From an uncultured Collinsella sp. (GTDB lineage Bacteria > Actinomycetota > Coriobacteriia > Coriobacteriales > Coriobacteriaceae): a DNA stretch of 12,101 nt. The stretch lies in the NCBI GenBank assembly GCA_902494765.1, contig CABUUK010000057.1, positions 1 through 12,101 on the forward strand, in the 5' to 3' direction. Under the pieces are notes generated by a model that had not been told where the DNA came from, did no database searches, and saw nothing but the letters and a program-made list of their open reading frames with translations. The position numbers and the translations under genes are program-made. Within the stretch, counting starts at the first letter, position 1. Each line of letters begins with the position of its first letter. Shown here piece by piece: positions 6,803 to 12,101 of the stretch.

Positions 6803-7597
6803 TTAGTCTTCGTCGTCTTCGAGCGGATCGTAGTCGGAATCGACACCGGCGGCTGCATGGGAACCGTTGAACTTGAAGCCCATGAAGACGACAGCCAGGC
6901 ACACACCGATCAGAGCGACCGCGATGACGGACAGGTTGAGGTAAGCGGCGAGCAGGAAACCGATGAACAGGAACGGAGTCATACCCTTCTTGATCATCAT
7001 GGTGAGCAGCAGGGCCAAGCCGTAGGCAGTCATGATCTTGGTCGAAACGTTAAGACCAGTGGACAGCCACTCGGGAACCATGTTGACGATGGCTTGAACC
7101 AGGTCGGTGCCAACAAAGACGGCGAGGAAGATCGGCAGGAAGTACATGATGGCGTACAGACCGGAGCCGGCGCAGATGTGCATACGGTAGGCGGTCTTGA
7201 AGTTACCGTTATCGATCGCGTTATCTGCCACATGGGTGAGGGCGGCGATGATGGAACGGAACACGATGCCGAGGAGCTGACCCAGGACGGCGACCGGGAT
7301 GGCGATCGTCATGGCGGTCTCGGCGGAAGCATCGGTCAGACACGCAAAGGCAGCGGCCACGATGCCGCCCAGGACCATATCGGGCGGAACGGCGGCGCCG
7401 ACCTGCACCAGGCCCATGGACACGAGCTCGACGGCGGCACCGACGGCAAGGCCGGTGGGCACATCGCCCAGCAGCAGACCGACGAGCGTAGCGCCAACGA
7501 GGGGCTGCTCGAAGTTAAGACGACCGAGCAGGCGGGAGTCCCACATGCAGAACACGCCGACGAGGCCGACGAGCACCGCACTGATGAACGTATTCAT
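6803..7597 (-). CDS. PTS mannose/fructose/sorbose family EIIC
   Basis: A 264-residue, very hydrophobic inner-membrane permease subunit of the mannose-class PTS. It begins MNTFISAVLVGLVGVFCMWD. The family's conserved LVGATLVGLLLGDVPTGLAVGA and LVQVGAAVPPD stretches follow, then multiple membrane segments to about residue 240. The last 20 residues are soluble and strikingly acidic (DSDYDPLEDDED), an unusual tail that may contact EIIAB or simply be tolerated. ATG 7597 has AAAGGAG six bases upstream. It starts 36 nt after the EIIAB stop and ends 13 nt before the EIID start. Confidence 0.95.
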   Translation of the reverse strand: MNTFISAVLVGLVGVFCMWDSRLLGRLNFEQPLVGATLVGLLLGDVPTGLAVGAAVELVSMGLVQVGAAVPPDMVLGGIVAAAFACLTDASAETAMTIAIPVAVLGQLLGIVFRSIIAALTHVADNAIDNGNFKTAYRMHICAGSGLYAIMYFLPIFLAVFVGTDLVQAIVNMVPEWLSTGLNVSTKIMTAYGLALLLTMMIKKGMTPFLFIGFLLAAYLNLSVIAVALIGVCLAVVFMGFKFNGSHAAAGVDSDYDPLEDDED

Positions 7598-7633
7598 ACC
7601 CTTCTCCTTTCAGTCAGGCAAAAGCCTGGTTGA

Positions 7634-8557
7634 TTACAGCTTGGCGTCGATGTCGACGCTCTGATACGTAGGGGTCTGCTGGACGTAGAGCTTGATGCCC
7701 ATGTCGAGCAGCTGGTTGACGTCGGCCTTCTGGTTGGCGTCGAGGAAGACGGAGCTGTCCTTGCCTCCGACCTGATCGGCACCGTCGTGGTTGGCGGTGG
7801 CGCCCAGGTTGATGGCATCGAGCTTGTAGCCCTGGCAGAACTGCAGCATCTCGGCCGTGTTGCCAAAGACGAACATGACGCGCTCGCCGAGGGTGTTGAG
7901 CTTGTCCATCTTGGCGAGGGCACGCTCGACGGTGAAGACGTTCAGGCGCACGCCCTGGGGCTTGGCCAGCTTAAGAGCGCCCTTCTTGATGTCATCGTTG
8001 GCGGCAGCGTTGTCGACGACGATGATGCGCTCGGCCTGAACCTTGGTGGTCCAGGTAAAGACAACCTGGCCGTGCAGCAGACGGTAGTCAAGACGTGCGA
8101 GGACGATCTTGGCGGGACCGGAGCTGTGACGGGGCGCCTTGGCCTTCTTGGCGGGAGCCGCGGCAGCCTCGACCGGTGCGTTGGGGTTGGTCAGACCGGT
8201 ACGGGCCTCGTTGATGAGGGCCGCGAGCTCGGCGCCCTTGACGGGGACGGGGCTCATAGCGAGCGTCAGTGCCAGCGGGATGTTGAAACCGCTGACAACC
8301 GTGAACTTCGTGCCGTTCTTGGAAAGCTCGACCATGCTGTTGTTGACCGAGCTGCCGAGCATATCGGTCAGCACATAGACGGTGTCGTCCGCGTTGAACG
8401 TGGCGATCATGGCGTCCACCTTATTGGTGATGGGCTCCTTGTCGTCACGAGCAAGCGACACGACGTGGACGTTCGACACGTCGCCGAGAACCATCTCGAG
8501 CGTGTCTTTGGCGCCTGCGGCCAGGCCGCCATGAGATGCGAGAATGATCTGATTCAT
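7634..8557 (-). CDS. PTS mannose/fructose/sorbose family fused EIIAB
   Basis: A 307-residue cytoplasmic phosphocarrier that relays phosphate from HPr to the sugar during uptake. The EIIA domain covers about residues 1-125, with His9 in LASHGGLAAG as the phosphorylation site. An Ala/Pro/Lys-rich linker spans about 126-148. The EIIB domain follows, with His162 in RLDYRLLHGQV. Many EIIB proteins have Asp where this one has Tyr158 in that motif; His and GQV are kept, so activity is expected. The start is ATG 8557 behind a strong GGAGGAGG. It is first in the operon, next to a consensus -10 box and candidate operator and activator sites. Confidence 0.95.
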   Translation of the reverse strand: MNQIILASHGGLAAGAKDTLEMVLGDVSNVHVVSLARDDKEPITNKVDAMIATFNADDTVYVLTDMLGSSVNNSMVELSKNGTKFTVVSGFNIPLALTLAMSPVPVKGAELAALINEARTGLTNPNAPVEAAAAPAKKAKAPRHSSGPAKIVLARLDYRLLHGQVVFTWTTKVQAERIIVVDNAAANDDIKKGALKLAKPQGVRLNVFTVERALAKMDKLNTLGERVMFVFGNTAEMLQFCQGYKLDAINLGATANHDGADQVGGKDSSVFLDANQKADVNQLLDMGIKLYVQQTPTYQSVDIDAKL

Positions 8558-8580
8558 CTTGCCTCCTCCTTTTCGTTATG

Positions 8581-8595
8581 GTCATTATAACGTCT
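8581..8595. promoter_or_regulatory. PTS operon promoter -10 with overlapping candidate GntR-1 operator
   Basis: On the minus strand a perfect TATAAT (8584-8589) lies 27 bp before the EIIAB start, with no good -35 at the right distance. The overlapping 15 bp read AGACGTTATAATGAC on the minus strand, sharing the first 10 bases with the site before GntR-1. An adjacent AACGT-N5-ACGTT inverted repeat extends from it (8589-8603). A repressor bound here would block RNA polymerase. Confidence 0.5.
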
Positions 8596-8627
8596 TATAC
8601 GTTGCTTATATTGCTAATTAGTATAAA

Positions 8628-8662
8628 GACCGTTCGCGGGTGAAAATCGACCGTTGACGGGT
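8628..8662. promoter_or_regulatory. Helically phased direct repeats upstream of PTS promoter
   Basis: GACCGTTCGCGGGT (8628-8641) and GACCGTTGACGGGT (8649-8662) match at 12 of 14 positions with a 21-bp period, about two DNA turns. They lie about 40-75 bp upstream of the PTS -10 box, where an activator would bind. The protein is unknown. Confidence 0.45.
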
Positions 8663-8691
8663 TTAACGCACTTGAAACGTTGGGGCCGGGT

Positions 8692-8707
8692 AGGCCAGCG
8701 CTGGCCT
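8692..8707. repeat. 16-bp perfect palindrome after EamA gene
   Basis: AGGCCAGCGCTGGCCT reads the same on both strands. It lies 33 nt beyond the EamA stop. As RNA it could form a 6-bp stem with a GCGC loop but lacks a U-tract, so it may be a weak terminator or a protein site. Confidence 0.35.
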
Positions 8708-8739
8708 GGCGATACTCGATCAGACGCCTCGCCAATCCC

Positions 8740-9822
8740 CTATCGCACGAAATACCAGGGGCTTTCCTGCACGGTGGGCTCCAGCGCGATGCCGGTGCGC
8801 TCCTTAAACAGATCCATGTCCTGCGATTTCTCCGTCCACCACGCGTTGGGCTTAAAGGTCATGCTCTCAATGACATGACCGACAAACACACTGTTGCGCA
8901 GCTTAGAGAAGTCGGTGTTCATAATCAGGATGGACGCGAGCACCAGCACGATGCCCAGGACTTTGATCGCGCCGGCTGGCTCGGCGTAGACACCAATGCC
9001 CAGCAGTACGGTGACGACCGTCTCGAATGACATTACGACGGGAACTTTCGATGTCTCGAGCCCCATGGACAGACCCTGCATATATAAGATGTAGGCCACA
9101 GCTGTGGGGATGAGTCCAAAGCCAAGGAACAGCAGCAGCAGCTGTGGCGACATTGCCGCGGCGACATCCGGCCACGGAGCCGCGATAACCGCCATAACCG
9201 CACCGCCAAAAACAAAGCCCCAAAACGTGACAGCCAGCGGGTGGACCGTCTTGGTTGCTATCCGGCTAAACACCGCGAGCGACGCACCACAAAGGCCTGC
9301 AATCACGCCCGACGTGACGCCCCAAACCGAAAAATGGAAACCGGAAAGGTCGCCATTGGTCACTGCAAGCACGCAGCCTACGATGTTAAAGACAATGGCA
9401 ACGAGTTTGTTGGGGGTCACGTCCTCGCGATAAAGCACGCGGCCGAGCATGACGCCAAACACCGGCGAGGTGTAGAGCAGCACCGAGGCCGTGGACATGC
9501 CCACCTCGCCCATGCACTCGTAATAACAGGTGTTGGCGGCGGCCAGACCGACGATACCGACAAGCGCGCAGGGGACGAGCTCTTTGGGACTTGCCTTGAA
9601 CAGGGCCAGCGGACCCTGAGCCACGGTAGACCCCTCACCCGGACGGCAGCCCATAAACATCAGGACCGGTGCCAAGATAAGCGCTCCGACCAACAAGCGA
9701 AAGGCAGCCATGCTCTGGGACGAAACGCCCATGGCCGAGATGCCGTTTACAAAGATTCCGATGCTGCCCCACATAAGCGCGGCGACCAGCACCAGCACAT
9801 AGCCCAGATTGCTTTTCTTCAA
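8740..9822 (-). CDS. EamA/DMT-superfamily transporter
   Basis: A 360-residue inner-membrane protein of the drug/metabolite transporter superfamily, with two EamA repeats and about ten membrane helices. The N-terminus reads KKSNLGYVLVLVAALMWGSIGIF, typical of the first helix; the second repeat begins near FSVWGVTSGVIAGLCGASLAVFSRIA. A hydrophilic C-terminal extension of about 55 residues (from DFSKLRN to ESPWYFVR) is unusual. I chose TTG 9822: GAGGAGG (9828-9834) lies five bases upstream, while the in-frame GTG 9858 has no ribosome binding site and would sit only about 6 bp from the -10 box. Some DMT proteins export amino acids. Export of lysine or another released amine is therefore possible here but is inference from a shared promoter motif. 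Confidence 0.88.
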   Translation of the reverse strand: MKKSNLGYVLVLVAALMWGSIGIFVNGISAMGVSSQSMAAFRLLVGALILAPVLMFMGCRPGEGSTVAQGPLALFKASPKELVPCALVGIVGLAAANTCYYECMGEVGMSTASVLLYTSPVFGVMLGRVLYREDVTPNKLVAIVFNIVGCVLAVTNGDLSGFHFSVWGVTSGVIAGLCGASLAVFSRIATKTVHPLAVTFWGFVFGGAVMAVIAAPWPDVAAAMSPQLLLLFLGFGLIPTAVAYILYMQGLSMGLETSKVPVVMSFETVVTVLLGIGVYAEPAGAIKVLGIVLVLASILIMNTDFSKLRNSVFVGHVIESMTFKPNAWWTEKSQDMDLFKERTGIALEPTVQESPWYFVR

Positions 9823-9863
9823 CGCAGCCTCCTCGGTATTGTTTCCAATATGTTTCACACTAC

Positions 9864-9891
9864 GTTATAGTCGTTATATACATTTTTTCAA
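9864..9891 (-). promoter_or_regulatory. EamA promoter with overlapping candidate GntR-1 operator
   Basis: The minus strand has -35 TTGAAA (9886-9891), a 16-bp spacer and -10 TATAAC (9864-9869), about 42 bp before the TTG start. The spacer holds AGTCGTTATATACAT on the + strand (9869-9883), 13/15 identical to the GntR-1 upstream motif, and CGTTATA occurs twice in direct repeat 2 bp apart (9863-9878). Confidence 0.6.
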
Positions 9892-9935
9892 GACACAAAT
9901 CGCCGAACGGAAAAATCTGCTTCCCCATATACTCA

Positions 9936-9979
9936 TTGGGGACGTTCTTAAATGACTAGCCATTTAAGAACGTCCCCAA
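9936..9979. repeat. Perfect 19-bp-arm palindrome
   Basis: TTGGGGACGTTCTTAAATG (9936-9954) and its exact reverse complement (9961-9979) flank a 6-nt loop ACTAGC. It lies between SIS-2 and the EamA promoter. The GGGGAC...GTCCCC ends resemble REP-type palindromes seen in many bacterial genomes. With no U-tract it is not a classic terminator, though it could stop or protect the SIS-2 transcript. Confidence 0.8.
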
Positions 9980-10024
9980 CGTCTAAGCCCCAACCTCATA
10001 TGGGTTGCCAGGCTGCTCTATCCC

Positions 10025-11017
10025 TTAGTAATCAAGCTTCCACATGTAGCGGCGCGTCATGTAGTCCTTGTGGGTGACGGCAGAGAGCGCGCGCATATAC
10101 ACGTTGTTGAGGATCGGGGCAAAGATCAGGTGGTTGAAGTACTCGCTCACGCTGTCCTTGATGTCGTTGAGGCCGAGCTCCTTGGCGTCGAGCTGATAGA
10201 CGCGCTCGCCACCGTACTGGTTGACGAAGCGGATGCCGCGCTCGTCGTTGCAGCGGCTGCGGCCGACGCTGATGAGCTGGAACAGCGAGGTGCGCTTGTC
10301 CAGAATCTCGAAGGGACCGTGGAAGAAGTCGCAGGTGTTGATGGTGCAAGAGTCGATCTGCAGCATCTCCTGCACGTTGCAGATGCTAAAGACGTAGGCG
10401 GCACCAAAGAGCGGGCCCTGGGCCATGACGTTGATGCAGGGCTTGTCGGCGTTCTGCTCGGCCCACTTGGCAGCGAGCGGACGGGTGTACTCGACGGCCT
10501 TGCGATAGATGGGGTCGACCAAGTCGAACGCGGCCATAGCGGTCTCGTACTCGGCATAGCCCTCGGTCTGCTGCGTGAGCTCCATGGCGATCATGGTCAC
10601 GACGGCGGAGTTGGTGCGGCCCATGCAGGACTCGTCGACGGCCAGGCTGTCGTACTGGATCTTGTAGTCGCAGACCTCGGTGAGGCCGGACTCGTCAACA
10701 TAGATTGCGATGGTGCTGGCGCCGTGGTCCTTGGCGACCTGGGCGGCGACGATGGTCTCCTTGGTGCCGCGCATGGACACGACGACGGCCAGGGTGTTCT
10801 CGTTGACGTAGGCAGGGGTTGCGTGCACGAACTCGTTGCTGGTGTAGCTGGAGCTCACGACCTGCGTGGCCTCGTGCTCCATAAAGTACTGGGCAGGATA
10901 GTTGCCGCCGTTGGATCCGCCGGCGCCAATCCACACGACGCGCTTGATGCCGCCCTTGTCTGCCTTGTCAGCCAAAACCTGGGAGACGACATCCTTAACC
11001 TGTTCCTGAGTAGTCAT
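10025..11017 (-). CDS. SIS-domain protein, probable Amadori-product 6-phosphate deglycase (SIS-2)
   Basis: A 330-residue cytoplasmic protein with two SIS domains, distantly similar to SIS-1. It shares IGAGGSN (30-36; SIS-1 has VGCGAS), SMRGTKET (81-88), the TNEF/ANEF region, LTQQTEGY (LQQTEGY in SIS-1) and the end TRRYMWKLDY. The loop is TCDFFHGPFE (228-237): Asp230 replaces the Glu228 of SIS-1, and Cys replaces Gly. The two enzymes may therefore act on different sugar-phosphate amines, as GfrE and GfrF do in Salmonella. The start is ATG 11017, with AAAGG about ten bases upstream. It is a single gene divergent from GntR-2 across a 205-bp spacer with repeated operator-like boxes. The family call is good; the substrate is unproven. 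Confidence 0.85.
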   Translation of the reverse strand: MTTQEQVKDVVSQVLADKADKGGIKRVVWIGAGGSNGGNYPAQYFMEHEATQVVSSSYTSNEFVHATPAYVNENTLAVVVSMRGTKETIVAAQVAKDHGASTIAIYVDESGLTEVCDYKIQYDSLAVDESCMGRTNSAVVTMIAMELTQQTEGYAEYETAMAAFDLVDPIYRKAVEYTRPLAAKWAEQNADKPCINVMAQGPLFGAAYVFSICNVQEMLQIDSCTINTCDFFHGPFEILDKRTSLFQLISVGRSRCNDERGIRFVNQYGGERVYQLDAKELGLNDIKDSVSEYFNHLIFAPILNNVYMRALSAVTHKDYMTRRYMWKLDY

Positions 11018-11055
11018 CGTGCATCAGCCTTTCTTCTCGTTTGATGCTCTCAATG

Positions 11056-11102
11056 GCATACAAGTTACATACATGTTTTGGTTATGTCGACTAGTTGTAT
11101 GC
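11056..11102. promoter_or_regulatory. Candidate GntR-2 operator before SIS-2
   Basis: A 22-bp box (11056-11077, beginning GCATACAAGTTA) is 20/22 identical to 11195-11216. An inverted partial copy TTGTATGC lies at 11095-11102. The first box begins 39 bp upstream of the SIS-2 start, a place where repression would work. Promoter boxes are not clear. Confidence 0.6.
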
Positions 11103-11166
11103 TATATTTGTCTTAGATATTTTGCTGATGCAGTTTTCTATAACTAGCTACCAGCGGTTTTGTTGT

Positions 11167-11216
11167 TGTATTGAATACATGCTTGATTAGATACGCATAC
11201 AAGTTAGATACAGGTT
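11167..11216. promoter_or_regulatory. Candidate GntR-2 autoregulatory operator
   Basis: The second 22-bp box (11195-11216, beginning GCATACAAGTTA) ends six bases before the GntR-2 ATG and covers its weak AGG ribosome binding site. A perfect palindrome TGTATT-G-AATACA lies just upstream at 11167-11179. Together they suggest autoregulation. Confidence 0.6.
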
Positions 11217-11222
11217 GATCGC

Positions 11223-11945
11223 ATGAACGCTTCGTCTAAAAAGAAACTGGCCCAATACGAGCGCTTGGCGGGTACGCTTCGCGACCGCATCGCCGCCGGC
11301 ATCTACGCACGCGGAGACAAGCTGCCGTCCGAGATGGAGCTCATGGACGAATCGGGGCTGTCGCGCAGCACCGTGCGCCACGCCCTTAAGGTGCTCGTTG
11401 ATGAGGGCCTGGTGCGCACCGAGCGCGGGCGTGGCGCCTTTGTGGCCGACACGCCCGCGCTCCACGAGAACAACCTGGTGTTTTCGAGCTATACCAAGCA
11501 GGTCGAAGGCCAGGGCATGAAGCCCACCACGCGCACCGTGGACTCGGGCTTTGCCAAGGCGGCCGGCAGCATAGCTAAGTTCTTTGACGCCGCCGTGGGC
11601 AGCAAGCTCGTCAAACTTGTCCGCCTGCGTTATCTGGACGATGCGCCGCTGTGCCTGGAGACCACTTATCTTCCGCCAAGCTTCGAGGCACTCATCGATC
11701 GCGATATCAACGGTTCGCTCTACGCCACGCTGCGACAGGAGTTCCATCGCGCGCCGGCACAGGGGCATAAGACCTTTGAGGTGTGCTATGCCTCGCAAAA
11801 CGAGGCGTTTTTGCTCAACGTCGAGCGCGGGCAGGCGCTGATCCTGATCACCGACTACGTCTACGACACCGACGGCCGCCCGCTCCACGTCTCCAAGCGC
11901 ATCCAGCGCACCGACCGCGCCAAATACACCGAGCCCATCGGCTAG
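11223..11945 (+). CDS. GntR family regulator, HutC/UTRA type (GntR-2)
   Basis: A 240-residue transcription factor, the only convincing plus-strand gene. The winged helix-turn-helix spans about residues 12-77 (LRDRIAAGIYARGDKLPSEM, SGLSRSTVRHALKVL, GRGAFV). The UTRA ligand domain spans about 95-235 (ETTYLPPSFEALID, SLYATLRQEF, LITDYVYDTDGRPLHVSK). The start at 11223 has only a weak AGG eight bases upstream, inside a candidate operator. Placement head-to-head with SIS-2 suggests it senses the SIS-2 substrate or product and controls both genes. It is similar in build to GntR-1, but the surrounding DNA boxes differ, so the two probably have separate targets. The family call is secure. Confidence 0.92.
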   Translation: MNASSKKKLAQYERLAGTLRDRIAAGIYARGDKLPSEMELMDESGLSRSTVRHALKVLVDEGLVRTERGRGAFVADTPALHENNLVFSSYTKQVEGQGMKPTTRTVDSGFAKAAGSIAKFFDAAVGSKLVKLVRLRYLDDAPLCLETTYLPPSFEALIDRDINGSLYATLRQEFHRAPAQGHKTFEVCYASQNEAFLLNVERGQALILITDYVYDTDGRPLHVSKRIQRTDRAKYTEPIG

Positions 11946-12101
11946 CGCACCAAACGAGGCAAACTGTACCTGATGAACGTTTTACCTGCACTGATAATTG
12001 TTCTCGGGGGAAGCGGGCACTGCGGGGCGCGGCAACGGCGCGCGATTTCCGCGTCGCAGCGCTACCCTGATGCTGAATGCCGGGACGATGACCCACCGAC
12101 C
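11946..12101. other. Right-edge spacer, no gene identified
   Basis: This stretch after GntR-2 is AT-richer at first, with TACCTG twice near 11967-11988, and then very GC-rich. I see no convincing terminator, tRNA or coding start. An ATG near 12070 opens a frame to the edge without a ribosome binding site and cannot be judged from so few codons. Confidence 0.4.

Noticed and set aside
8558..8740. Sigma-54 (-24/-12) promoter and LevR-type control of the PTS operon
   Set aside because: Mannose PTS operons in Firmicutes often use these, but I see no GG-N10-GC element and no LevR-like gene here.
10070..11044. Plus-strand open frame (324 codons) opposite SIS-2
   Set aside because: Antisense shadow of a gene with clear SIS motifs; no family resemblance of its own.
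11848..12096. Minus-strand 82-codon frame at the right edge
   Set aside because: Arg/Ala-rich, overlaps the C-terminus of GntR-2, with no motif or ribosome binding site.
1..12101. CRISPR array, tRNA genes, transposase or phage genes
   Set aside because: No regular spacer array, cloverleaf or mobile-element coding sequence was found by eye; the repeats seen are short palindromes only.

Overview
The window reads as chromosomal DNA of a high-GC, probably gut-dwelling actinobacterium. The proteins most resemble those of Coriobacteriia, and Collinsella is my best guess. That guess rests on protein style, GC-rich codon use and dispersed palindromes in otherwise AT-richer spacers; it is recognition, not a database match. 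Almost every gene lies on the minus strand. The only convincing plus-strand gene is a GntR regulator at the right end.

Layout, left to right. (1) 1-1416: N-terminal 472 residues of a RecQ DNA helicase, cut by the window edge. (2) 1682-2401: a GntR/HutC-type regulator (GntR-1). (3) 2621-3628: a YitT-family (DUF161+DUF2179) membrane protein. (4) 3983-4612: a beta-phosphoglucomutase-like HAD hydrolase. (5) 4773-8557, transcribed right to left: a mannose-family PTS operon (fused EIIA-EIIB, EIIC, EIID) followed by a SIS-domain protein resembling fructoselysine-6-phosphate deglycases (SIS-1), closed by a strong intrinsic terminator. (6) 8740-9822: an EamA/DMT-family transporter with a probable TTG start. 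(7) 10025-11017: a second, divergent SIS deglycase-like protein (SIS-2). (8) 11223-11945: a second GntR/UTRA regulator (GntR-2), divergent from SIS-2.

How the parts fit. A mannose-family PTS paired with two FrlB-like SIS proteins resembles the Salmonella Gfr system (PTS GfrABCD with deglycases GfrE and GfrF) for fructoselysine and glucoselysine. The proposed role is uptake and phosphorylation of Amadori-type (glycated) amines by the PTS, then cleavage by SIS-1 and SIS-2 to a sugar phosphate and an amine such as lysine. No separate sugar kinase is present, and none is needed when a PTS phosphorylates on entry. Regulation looks split. A motif near AGACGTTATA occurs upstream of GntR-1, the PTS operon and the EamA transporter, suggesting one regulon. 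A different 22-bp box occurs twice between SIS-2 and GntR-2, suggesting a separate switch. The exporter idea for EamA and the roles of the HAD and YitT proteins are speculative.

The spacers are rich in structure: a 119-nt nested palindrome at 3767-3885, a 44-bp element present twice (40/44 identical), a perfect 19-bp-arm palindrome at 9936-9979, two strong hairpins between EIID and SIS-1, and a palindrome cluster near recQ. These look like small dispersed repeats of the REP/MITE type. No tRNA, rRNA, CRISPR array, transposase or phage gene was seen.
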